A DNA stretch of 64,000 nt, taken from an uncultured Clostridia bacterium (GTDB lineage Bacteria > Bacillota > Clostridia > Christensenellales > UBA1242). Positions within the stretch are counted from its first letter, which is position 1; every line of letters starts with the position of its first letter. The position numbers and the translations under genes are program-made. Of this stretch, positions 36,698-46,000 are shown piece by piece. Under the pieces are notes generated by a model, which saw only the letters and a list, made by a program, of their open reading frames with translations, was not told the origin of the DNA and did not search any database. The DNA lies in assembly GCA_934748015.1 (NCBI GenBank), contig CAKVHF010000005.1, positions 24,511 to 88,510 of the forward strand, in the 5' to 3' direction.

Positions 36698-36745
36698 TTA
36701 GGCACAATCGGACTGATATATTTTCTCGATCTAATATATGCCTAA
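36698..36745 (-). promoter_or_regulatory. Inverted repeat in the pyk promoter/leader
   Basis: TTAGGCA (36739-36745 on the minus strand) and TGCCTAA (36698-36704) flank a partly self-complementary AT segment. The repeat overlaps the -10 region of the pyk promoter and could be an operator or leader hairpin. Confidence 0.45.
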
Positions 36746-36762
36746 GCAACATACTTTTTCAA
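36733..36762 (-). promoter_or_regulatory. Promoter of pyk
   Basis: TTGAAA (36757-36762), 18-bp spacer, TATATT (36733-36738) on the minus strand. Confidence 0.55.
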
Positions 36763-36824
36763 CTTATATTTTATAACAAATTAGCTAATTTGCAAAATAT
36801 TTTTTTGTATACTAATATTTTTAT

Positions 36825-36878
36825 AAAAAAAGATATGTATATATTATCCACAATCTGTTAGATAATGTATACATATCT
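36825..36878 (-). terminator. Terminator of the serine hydrolase gene
   Basis: AGATATGTATA pairs with TATACATATCT with an inner TATC/GATA pair; seven Ts follow on the minus strand. Confidence 0.85.
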
Positions 36879-36903
36879 AAATAATAAATTATTTCAAAAT
36901 GTA

Positions 36904-38328
36904 TTACTCACCCATTTCGGCAGTAGTATCAGCCTCGGCAGTGTTAGACGCAACTGCTTCCTTGTAATTGCCTAGTTCGGTCAATGCACCATTTAGCGCA
37001 CCACCTATCTGCTTAAACGCCCTCTCGTTGCCTGAGTTGCTGGCTTGGGTCATAATAGATACAATATAATTGCCGTGAGGTGTATATACAACGCCACTAT
37101 CATTGTAAGACTTAGGGTTAAAACCTGACTTGTGTGAACAGTCGTAAGGAAATGCATTTTCCAAGAAATTGTATTTTGCAGTCAACAACTCGTAGTTAAG
37201 TATAGCACATGCACTATACCTGCTTTCGTCTATAGCCTCACCATTATTTGCCTTGTGATACATCTCTTCGCCCTCTAGTCTATCGCTATTGTATATCTCT
37301 TGCCATACTAGGTTAAGATCTTGGGCACTCATATATCCCCACTTAGCCCATTTGCCTATCTGATTAGTGCAACCCAATTCCGACACCATCTCATCATACT
37401 TCTCCTTAGTAACCAAGTCTTGCAACATATAATATCCAATGTTATCACTAATGTGAATAGTACGATGTACAACTTCTCGCAATGTATATTTTGTTCCAAC
37501 TGGATCGTATTGGATAGAACCCGATCCGCCACAACTTTGGCTAGCCTTGTACTCCAACTCCATATCCATATCTAGTAGTCCCGCATCAACCATCTTGCAT
37601 GCAAGCAATGCCATTCCAGCCTTGATAGCACTGGCAGGGAATATCTTATCTTGTGCATTGTAAGATATTGTAGTCATAGTTTCTGGATCGGTGATATAGA
37701 AACTAACTGGCTTATTAACACCCTTGATTGTTTTCATAATATTATCGATTGTATCTTGGCTAAGAGTAAATCCATTATCGCTATTAACCATTATTTTGTT
37801 ACGCTCTATGACATCATCACTAGTGTTTTTGCCAACTGTTAGGAACATATTGTCAGGAGTTATACCTTTGCTCTCCTCTATAGGCTCACTAGGTTCAACA
37901 ATTTGCGATGGTTCACTAGGTTCAACCACTGGTGGTTCTGTGATACTAGGTGTTGTCTCAGATGGGGTGCTAGGCTCTACAGTCCCCTGAGGATTGTTCT
38001 GTTCCTCTCTTTCTAACTCTTGTTGTGCCTTCAATCTCTCTTCTCTAATATGATTGATTACTTCCATAATTCTGTCATAACTGGTCTTAAAAGCACGACC
38101 CTCGATATAGTCAAAAGGTCTAAGATCGGGTGATGCTATTGTCTTAGGTTCTTCCACCCTAGTTGCAGGCTCATCAAACATTATAACACCACTGGTGCTT
38201 GCATCCGTAACACCTACATTGTGCATATTTACATACTCGCTATTATTAACCGACTGATTGGCAACCAATCCACCCAACAATCCTAGCGCAACCATTGTGG
38301 TTGCAATTGCTTTCTTACTGTTTTTCAT
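36904..38328 (-). CDS. Secreted class A beta-lactamase-fold serine hydrolase
   Basis: About 474 residues from ATG 38328 (GGGGAGG SD). A signal helix (AIATTMVALGLLGGLVA) is followed by a region with a long Pro/Glu/Ser/Thr linker near residues 100-155. The C-terminal domain has the penicilloyl-serine signatures: SxxK as SAIK, SDN in HISDNIGYY, and KSG in SHKSG. I see no secure class A Glu166 motif, so a true beta-lactamase is unlikely. More probably it is a DD-peptidase-like or wall-associated esterase on the outer face. Confidence 0.85.
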   Translation of the reverse strand: MKNSKKAIATTMVALGLLGGLVANQSVNNSEYVNMHNVGVTDASTSGVIMFDEPATRVEEPKTIASPDLRPFDYIEGRAFKTSYDRIMEVINHIREERLKAQQELEREEQNNPQGTVEPSTPSETTPSITEPPVVEPSEPSQIVEPSEPIEESKGITPDNMFLTVGKNTSDDVIERNKIMVNSDNGFTLSQDTIDNIMKTIKGVNKPVSFYITDPETMTTISYNAQDKIFPASAIKAGMALLACKMVDAGLLDMDMELEYKASQSCGGSGSIQYDPVGTKYTLREVVHRTIHISDNIGYYMLQDLVTKEKYDEMVSELGCTNQIGKWAKWGYMSAQDLNLVWQEIYNSDRLEGEEMYHKANNGEAIDESRYSACAILNYELLTAKYNFLENAFPYDCSHKSGFNPKSYNDSGVVYTPHGNYIVSIMTQASNSGNERAFKQIGGALNGALTELGNYKEAVASNTAEADTTAEMGE

Positions 38329-38441
38329 AATCCACATACCTCCCCATAAATAATTTTTTAGCACACAATATTTATTATATATATTTTACTATAACATATC
38401 ACCAATAGTCAATACCCAACCTTGCGACCATGTATAGCAAC

Positions 38442-38474
38442 AAAAAAGCCATCAAATAATATATTCGATGGCTT
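38442..38474 (-). terminator. Terminator of the acidic protein gene
   Basis: GCCATC/GATGGC stem followed by six Ts on the minus strand. Confidence 0.85.
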
Positions 38475-38482
38475 AAACATTA

Positions 38483-39613
38483 TTACATTTCGTTCTCGTT
38501 GTCGTCATATGGATAATCGTCATCCATATCATCATCCACATCATCTGGATAATTAGTTATTTGACTAGGATCTACACCCACTGCGATCTTAAGTCCCGAC
38601 TCGACTATTTTCTTATTCAACAATGCTATTTCTTCTAGCATATCTGCTTTGACTTCCGGTGCAATATCTGCAATGCCGACAATCTTGCCAGTTTCATCAA
38701 TATCGTACACTTCAGGGACTGGGTGCAAAATATCGTAATGCACATGTTTGCCCTCACTAAAATATTTGACATTAAGATCTTGAACATAACTGGTTACAAT
38801 TGGTGTATTGTTGTCCTTATTTTCCTTTACTGTACTGACAACAGTACTATCATAAGGTACGTGCAGTGGAGTGTTGCTAATTATGCTATTCCTAGTAACC
38901 CATATCTCACTAGTTACACTATTTAGTCCCATACTGCTACACAATTGATTACCATTACTAGCCCCAATGGTCGTAGGTACATGCTCGTATTGATCCACTG
39001 CATAAGTGCTAAAGGACAAATTCTTGTACATTATGTCTTCTATTATCTTATATCCGTCATCTAGGTTGGATACAAAACTAAGCGGATCTTCTTCAAAATG
39101 ATGTTCTTGATTAAGCACAATTGGATTTTCTTTTGCCAATTCTGCGTGTTGATCCAAGAACTCATTAAAAGACTTCTTGTCTCCAACCTTGCTCATATAT
39201 TCCGCCATCAACTCCAGTCTAGTAGGTGCAGGGATATATGAACCAGTAGAGGTCGTACTCCATACAACATTCTTGTTAGTCTCTTCGTCTAGTCTAAAGC
39301 CTGCTTGATTGCCAAAACTGGTTGCAAATTTCATACCCTCTACTATAGCAGTATCACTCGCCTTGTCATATCCTCCGACACAACCAAACTTAGGGGTATC
39401 TTCGATATAATCCTTCTCTGTTGGATAAATAGAATATCTCAAACCACCATTGCCATCATCTCGCAATCTAAGTTCCGCAGTGTGCATATTTTCATTTATT
39501 TTAAGCAATACATAATTGACTTGAGCCTCTTTGTCATATCCGACAGTACCCATGATCATGCCGTTATTTATTAGTTTCTTATATAGTGCCATATTATTCT
39601 TTAGGTCTTCCAT
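38483..39613 (-). CDS. Unknown 376-residue protein with acidic tail
   Basis: Not recognised. It is soluble, with no signal or membrane segment. The N-terminal part looks like alternating beta strands (NYVLLKINENMHTAELRLRD), the middle is hydrophilic, and the C-terminal 20 residues are mostly Asp/Glu. Cys are few and no catalytic motif is evident. SD AAAGGTG. It is monocistronic and lies among genes that separate pfkA from pyk. A cytosolic or structural role cannot be told apart. Confidence 0.75.
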   Translation of the reverse strand: MEDLKNNMALYKKLINNGMIMGTVGYDKEAQVNYVLLKINENMHTAELRLRDDGNGGLRYSIYPTEKDYIEDTPKFGCVGGYDKASDTAIVEGMKFATSFGNQAGFRLDEETNKNVVWSTTSTGSYIPAPTRLELMAEYMSKVGDKKSFNEFLDQHAELAKENPIVLNQEHHFEEDPLSFVSNLDDGYKIIEDIMYKNLSFSTYAVDQYEHVPTTIGASNGNQLCSSMGLNSVTSEIWVTRNSIISNTPLHVPYDSTVVSTVKENKDNNTPIVTSYVQDLNVKYFSEGKHVHYDILHPVPEVYDIDETGKIVGIADIAPEVKADMLEEIALLNKKIVESGLKIAVGVDPSQITNYPDDVDDDMDDDYPYDDNENEM

Positions 39614-39733
39614 AGTGTACTTTCACCTTTTTGTTTTTTGCAATATCTAAGTACATTGTATCACAAAGGCACACTCACTTTCAATACCCATTTTGCAAAA
39701 ATAATACACTTACTTTACATCGCCCCAATTAAC

Positions 39734-39771
39734 AAAAAAATGCAGACTATACAATCTGCAAATTTTTTATT
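39734..39771 (-). terminator. Terminator of LRR protein 4
   Basis: TGCAGA/TCTGCA stem with seven Ts on the minus strand. Confidence 0.8.
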
Positions 39772-39835
39772 TATTTTGTTATAATATACATATAACCTTA
39801 TCTTAACAATTTTAATATTTTATCGCATTTATTAG

Positions 39836-41656
39836 TTATGCTCTGTTCCAGTACTTTGTTTTGTGTGTGGTTTTTAACAATGTCGCATTAGCAACAAAAT
39901 CAGAATCAGATATTGTTACCGCTGTGCCTGTAGTTGCTGTACTAGAAGTGGTAACAGTCCAACCAGTTAAAACTCCAAATTTGGCACTAACCAATTTAGA
40001 ACAATTATAAAAAGCATACGCTCCTATTTTTTTAACTCCGCTACCAATTGTAACACTGGTCATCTTGGTACAATTTCTAAAAGCTGAACCATTTATATTA
40101 ATTACATTATTGGGAATTACTATACTAGTTAATCCAGAACAATTGCTAAAGGCAGAACTACCTATATCAGTAACACCATTTCCTATTGAAACACTATTCA
40201 AATTGCTACAATCATTGAAAGCTGTATCACCAATACTTACTACACCATCACCTATTATTACACTCTTAGAGACACTAGAACTATAATAAAAGGCACTTTC
40301 AAACGCACTTTTACCTATAATTGTTGCACCACCACCTATTATTGTTGCACTATCCAATCTATAACAATTTGCAAAAGCCGATTTTCCTATACTGACTACA
40401 TTAGCTGGAATAATTACATTTTTTAGCATTTCGCAATTCGAAAAAGCTTGATCACCTATGTTAGTTACTCCATTGCCTATTGTTATAGTTTCAACTTTAG
40501 TACAACTATTAAAAGCTTCACTACCTATAGTAATAACACTATCTGGGATTGTTATGTCTACCAAATTAGTACACGACGAGAAAGCTAAATTATCTATAGT
40601 TTTTACTCCATTGCCTATTGTTAAACTAGTTAAGCCATCGCACTGATTAAATGCATAAGAACCTATAGTGATCACACTATCCGGAATTGTTACACTAGTC
40701 AAACCATAACACTTAAAGAATGCATGTGAACCTATACTAGTTACTTTATTACCAATTCTCCATGTCTGCAATTTTTCACATTCTCTAAACGCCTCGTCTC
40801 CAATATTTGTTACATTATCACCAATTGTTAAATATGTTAATTTTTTACAATACATAAAGGCACTATTGCCTATACTGGTTACCCCATTGCCAATGTATAC
40901 ATAAGACAAATTACTGCAATTCATAAAAGCATCATCACCTATAGTAGTTACACTGTCCGGTATTTTTATACTACTGAAATAACCGCTACTGCAACCATAA
41001 AAGGCATTTACACCTATACTAGTTACACTATCTGGGATTGTTACATTACTTAAACTAGAACAATTAAAAAAAGCACGTTCTTCTATATCGGTTACACAAT
41101 TTGAAATTGTTACATTTGTCAAATCACTACAATTATTAAAACCCTGTATTGCTATGCTTGTTACTTTATGAGCACCATTTATTCCATCATCGTATATATC
41201 AGCAATAATAGCACTAGTGATAGTCTTTCTTGCACATTTAACTGTATAACTACTCGTACTTTCTTGAAAGGTATATGTTAAATTACTTGTAGTTGCATCT
41301 AAATATACAGGGTAAAATGCAACGTCTTCAGTTACAGTAAATGGGAAAACCGCCTCATTGGTTGCATTTGCGTCTGTATACCAACCCGTAAAACACTTAT
41401 TTAGTATTGTTGGAACTGGCAGTTTTTCTATAGCTTCACCATTTTTTATTTTCTTATAATCATTGAAATCACTAGCATTTGTACAATCTTCACTTAATGA
41501 AAAAGTAACTATACTACTGCCACCATAATGAATATCTAGATCGGTCAGAACATACTGAGTGCCAGACACCATCACTATACCCAAAGTGGTTAATACTAGC
41601 ATCAATGTTACAATCAATATACACAATGTCAAAGATAATTTTCTTGTGTCATTCAT
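39836..41656 (-). CDS. BspA-like surface protein 4 (17 LRR units)
   Basis: 606 residues. An N-terminal hydrophobic helix (CILIVTLMLVLTTLGIVMV) leads directly to a short linker and a Listeria-Bacteroides-type repeat (CFTGWYTDAN...FYPVY); the 190-residue module of the other three is missing. About 17 consecutive BspA/LRR_5 units of 22-23 residues follow, each with the pattern IGxxAFxxCxxLxxVxI. The C terminus is NATLLKTTHKTKYWNRA, the shared family tail. SD AGAGAG. It is the most regular LRR solenoid in the window and a good adhesin candidate. Confidence 0.88.
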   Translation of the reverse strand: MNDTRKLSLTLCILIVTLMLVLTTLGIVMVSGTQYVLTDLDIHYGGSSIVTFSLSEDCTNASDFNDYKKIKNGEAIEKLPVPTILNKCFTGWYTDANATNEAVFPFTVTEDVAFYPVYLDATTSNLTYTFQESTSSYTVKCARKTITSAIIADIYDDGINGAHKVTSIAIQGFNNCSDLTNVTISNCVTDIEERAFFNCSSLSNVTIPDSVTSIGVNAFYGCSSGYFSSIKIPDSVTTIGDDAFMNCSNLSYVYIGNGVTSIGNSAFMYCKKLTYLTIGDNVTNIGDEAFRECEKLQTWRIGNKVTSIGSHAFFKCYGLTSVTIPDSVITIGSYAFNQCDGLTSLTIGNGVKTIDNLAFSSCTNLVDITIPDSVITIGSEAFNSCTKVETITIGNGVTNIGDQAFSNCEMLKNVIIPANVVSIGKSAFANCYRLDSATIIGGGATIIGKSAFESAFYYSSSVSKSVIIGDGVVSIGDTAFNDCSNLNSVSIGNGVTDIGSSAFSNCSGLTSIVIPNNVININGSAFRNCTKMTSVTIGSGVKKIGAYAFYNCSKLVSAKFGVLTGWTVTTSSTATTGTAVTISDSDFVANATLLKTTHKTKYWNRA

Positions 41657-42072
41657 ACTATTTCTCTCTTTATATTTGGTCTAGATTATTGCAAGTTAAC
41701 AAAGCGTCTTATTAATAAGAAAGCAAATTGTTAACTGTAAAATTCTCCACCCCTTATACACCCATATTGTAGCATATAATTATATTCTAAGCAAAAAATA
41801 TAAAATAATTTTTGTAAAACATAAATAAGTATGAAATGTTGGATATAACACTTAAGAAAAATAAATTATTATGTGCCACAGCCACTAGTTATGTGACTTG
41901 TCTTAAAGATTATTGCAGTATTAGGCAATATACACATACACTAGTGTGACACTTAAGATATACTGCCTAGGTTTTAATTTCGTTATTTGTTTATGACCGC
42001 AAATGCACAAAATTTGCGATTTTACAAAAAAATTGCAGGAATATACTTTTGTCCTGCAAATTTTTACTATAT
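41657..42072. other. Long intergenic region upstream of LRR protein 4
   Basis: No gene supported. It contains the pfkA terminator (42026-42065) and a stem CACTAGTTATGTG (41883-41895) against CACATACACTAGTG (41933-41946). It also contains repeated CTTAAGA/CTTAAAGAT segments near 41850, 41900 and 41951. It may hold promoter or RNA structure. Confidence 0.5.
42026..42065 (-). terminator. Terminator of dnaE-pfkA
   Basis: TTGCAGGA (42033-42040) pairs with TCCTGCAA (42052-42059); seven Ts follow on the minus strand. Confidence 0.9.
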
Positions 42073-43044
42073 CTATCTATCTAGGTTGTGCATTTTGCGA
42101 AGTTTGTTATATAGGTCACGATCAAACTCCCTTCTTGCACTTAGGCAAGTATCTATAGGGGTATAAAATAGATCATTGTTGCGGATGCCTAGGGCTACAC
42201 CTGACACACCCGCTTCCAAGCACTCTACTGCCATGATACCCATATTCATGCCTAGCATACGGTCAAATATACTAGGTGCACCGCCACGTTGGATATATCC
42301 CAGCTCGGTACTACGAGTATCTATCTTAAGAGATTGTCGTAACGCCCTCTCAACATCTTTCAGTTCATAATCGCAATTCTCACTTACAACAACTAGTGGG
42401 CTAGTTACGCCATTATCTAAGCAAGTCTTAACATCTCTAACTATATCTTCGATAGATGTGCCTAGTTCGGCTGTGGCAAGCGAATTAGCCATGCATCCCA
42501 CTGCCGTATACAACGCTATATCTCCACAATCTCTGCCCATAACCTTAACGATCATGCCACGAGAGTTAGCCTCCATGGTCTGCATCATTGCGTCAATATT
42601 GGCTATTGCATTATTGACAGCGGTATCAAAGCCAAGAGTTCGTTCGGTATAATACAGATCGTTGTCTATTGTGCCTGGAATTGCTATCAACTTAACGCCT
42701 TTGGCATATAGATTGACTGCACCATTGTACGAACCATTGCCACCGATCACAATCAATCCATCTATTTCATTCTTCTTCAAATTTCTTATTGCCTTGTCTA
42801 GTCCTGTAGGTGTACGAAACTCTTCACTTCGACTGACCTTAAGAATAGTACCGCCAAGACACTGAATGTTCTCAACAATATGTTCGTCTAGAAATATCAT
42901 ATCATTGTCGATCAATCCCTGATATCCCCTCTTGATGCCTATAGGGATGATGCCATGGCTATTGCATGTATTAACAAATGCTTTGATGCAAATATTCATC
43001 CCTTGGCTATCTCCGCCACTACATAATATTGCGTATCTTTTCAT
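42073..43044 (-). CDS. pfkA: 6-phosphofructokinase-family protein with substituted Mg-site Asp
   Basis: About 323 residues from ATG 43044 (GAGGAG SD). PFK motifs are present: CSGGDSQGMN, SRSEEFRTPTG, PGTIDNDL (catalytic Asp), MGRDCGDIAL and YIQRGGAPSIFDR. The nucleotide/Mg motif reads GGNGSYNGA, where ATP-dependent enzymes have GGDGS; the codon is AAT, so Asp103 is replaced by Asn. The opening GGDSQG also lacks the usual Pro. Gene follows dnaE by 13 bp, a conserved order. Glycolytic activity is likely but the substitution makes it uncertain. Confidence 0.88.
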   Translation of the reverse strand: MKRYAILCSGGDSQGMNICIKAFVNTCNSHGIIPIGIKRGYQGLIDNDMIFLDEHIVENIQCLGGTILKVSRSEEFRTPTGLDKAIRNLKKNEIDGLIVIGGNGSYNGAVNLYAKGVKLIAIPGTIDNDLYYTERTLGFDTAVNNAIANIDAMMQTMEANSRGMIVKVMGRDCGDIALYTAVGCMANSLATAELGTSIEDIVRDVKTCLDNGVTSPLVVVSENCDYELKDVERALRQSLKIDTRSTELGYIQRGGAPSIFDRMLGMNMGIMAVECLEAGVSGVALGIRNNDLFYTPIDTCLSARREFDRDLYNKLRKMHNLDR

Positions 43045-43057
43045 ATTTTCCACTCCT

Positions 43058-46000
43058 CTATCTAACCACTATATTGCTTTCGCCTACTATCGCCAACAAT
43101 TCTTGGTTAACAAAACTATTTAGGTTTACTCTGATATTTAACTTATATATTTGATTGGTGACCGAACACTTAATAACAACATCGGATGTACCTGGGTATG
43201 ACTTCAAGATGTCCAAGATTTCATTCTTTAGGTTGTCATCCTTGGTGTTGAACTTGAGGTACAATGTCTTAGGTTTCTCGCTAGGTGCAACCTGCTTAGG
43301 CTCTGCCCCTGACGTCATCTTCTCGATATTATCCACCATAACTGATGGCTTAGTACCCTCTCGCACGCTAAGTTTTCCTGCAACTTTGACAATATTATCT
43401 ACGACCAATAGATCTTTGAACTTCTGATACATATTTTGCCAGAACACAACCTCGATTGTGCCATACAAGTCCTCTACTGTAACAAAAGCCATTTCTTTGC
43501 CCGAACGCTTAGAGATCATCTTCTTGACTTCGGTTATTATTCCGCCACATGTCACACTCATGCCGTCTTGCAAGCCGTTCTCGTCAGCATTGCCAATCTC
43601 TTCATCGTCACCAGCACTAGCGTCTTCATCGGTTGTAAGCATATCACTGGTTAGGCTAAAGCCGGACATTAGGCTAGCAAATTTAGACAATGGGTGTCCA
43701 GAGATATACACTCCGACAACCTCTTTCTCCAATTTCAACTTAGTCTGCAGATCAAACTCTGGAATGTTAGGCACCTTAACCTCGTTATTGACATCATCCT
43801 TAAGTAAGTCATCGAAGAATCCGATCTGTCCGCTGGCTTGCTTCTTTCTATCGCTAACAACCTTGTCTATAACAAGCGGATACATTTGCATCATTTGGCT
43901 ACGATACAATCCAAAGCAGTCAAACGCACCACTAAGAATAAGCGACTCTATGCAACGTTTATTTAATGCGCCAGAGTCCATACGAGAGATAAAATCTTCT
44001 AGCGAAGTAAAGTCGCCATGCTTCTCTCTTTCGGCAATGATACTATCTACCACACCTATACCCACATTTTTAAGAGCTGCGATACCAAATCTTATTTTGT
44101 CATCTTTGACACTAAAGTAGGTCATTGATTTGTTAATATCTGGTGCAAGAATTTCGATTTTTTCTTCTCTTGCATAAGTAACATAGTTCTTGATTTCATC
44201 CGCATTGGTGATACGGTTATTAAGCACGCTGGTCAAGAACTCTGGCTCGTAATATGTCTTAAGGTATGCAGTCTGGTAAGTAATAAGGCTGTATGCGGCT
44301 GCATGCGATTTGTTGAACGCATAGGACGCAAAACTCTCCATTTCGCCCCAAATCTTGCTGGCAACATCTTCTGGTACACCACGTTTGATCGCACCATCTA
44401 TTGCTGGCTTGCCATTCTCTGCAGGCTTACCATGCAAGAACACTGCTTTCTCCGCCTTCATGGCTTCCAACTTTTTCTTACCCATCATACGTCTAACCAT
44501 ATCGGCTTGACCCAAGGTATATCCTGCCATATCTTGCACTATTCTCATAACTTGCTCTTGATATACAATACAGCCATAAGTTACATTAAGGATAGGCTCT
44601 AGGATTGGGTGATCATAGGTTACTTTGTCTGGGTGGTGCTTGTTGTACACATATCTAGGGATACTATCCATAGGGCCTGGTCTATATAGTGACACACCGG
44701 CGGTGATATCTTCTATAGAAGTTGGTTGCAATTCTTTCATAAATTTTCTAAAGCCCGGACTTTCTATCTGGAACACTGCCTTGGTGTTGCCAGTGGATAT
44801 CATCTTAAACACATTTGGATCAGCAAAACCAAGTTTGTGGAAGTCTATATCCACACCGTGATTTTCTTTAACATACTTGATACAAGTCTGGATATCGTTA
44901 AGGTTTCTAAGTCCAAGGAAGTCCATCTTAAGATGTCCCAATCTCTCAATATCTGTCATGGAATATTGTGTAGTTAAGTCATCTCCGTTACGAGATAGTG
45001 GCATAAATTTCTCTAGGCTATCGCATCCGATAACAACACCGCATGCATGTGTAGAACACTGTCTAGGCATGCCCTCCAGTTTCATAGCGATATCTACAAC
45101 CTTCTTAACATTGGGGTTGGAGTTGTACATATTGACTAGGTCTGGAACGGGATACATTCCATACTCTTTATCCCCTTCCTTAGGTGGATCAGCAAAACCA
45201 AAAGACTTCTTGATAACATCATGGTGCTTAGCACTTAGTCCCGGAATTATCTTAGTTACAGCATCCATTTCGCTATATGGAACGCCCAAAACCCTTCCTA
45301 CATCCTTGATTGCGTTCTTGGCAGCCATTGTGCCGAAAGTAACAATCTTAACAACCTTATCTGCTCCATACTTGCGAGTAACATAGTCTATAACATCTTG
45401 CCTGCGATCATCGGCAAAATCGACATCGAAATCGGGTGCGGTTACACGCTCGGTGTGAAGAAATCTCTCGAAAAGTAGGTCAAACTTAAATGGGTCAATA
45501 TCTGTGATACCTATTGCATAAGCAACAACGCTACCTGCACCAGATCCACGACCTGGGCCTACTGGCACACCCATGCTTTTGGCAGCAAATATATAGTCCC
45601 ATACGGTCAAGAAATATTGTGCAAAGCCCTGCTTGATAATAACTCCCAACTCTCTCTCAACACGCTCTCTAATTGTGTCTGTTACAGTGCCATATCTTCT
45701 TATTAGTCCCGCTTCAACCAATTCTCGCAAATACTCTTCTACAGTCTTGCCATCAGGTGCTTTGAATGGTGGGAACATATACATATTCTTATCGATATGG
45801 TCTTCTTCAAAGGAGTAATTGCACTTTTCGGCAATCTCCATTGTGGTCTCTAGTGCATCGAGGTCATTTGGGAATACTTTTGCCATTTCATCATAAGTCT
45901 TCAAGAAGAACTCTGTTCCGGTAAACTTAAGTCTGTTAGGGTCATCCAATGTTTTGCCCATCTGCACACACATCAAAACATCTTGGGTCAACGCATCATC

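Noticed and set aside
36904..38328. Antibiotic-resistance class A beta-lactamase
   Set aside because: SxxK, SDN and KSG are present but the deacylation Glu motif is not evident and the protein has a long anchor and linker, so a wall enzyme is more likely.
40000..41200. Regular repeats that might suggest a CRISPR array
   Set aside because: The repeats are coding LRR units of about 69 bp that vary, without constant direct repeats and unique spacers.
43458..44120. 220-codon frame on the + strand
   Set aside because: It lies fully antisense to dnaE, has no SD and no recognisable domain.
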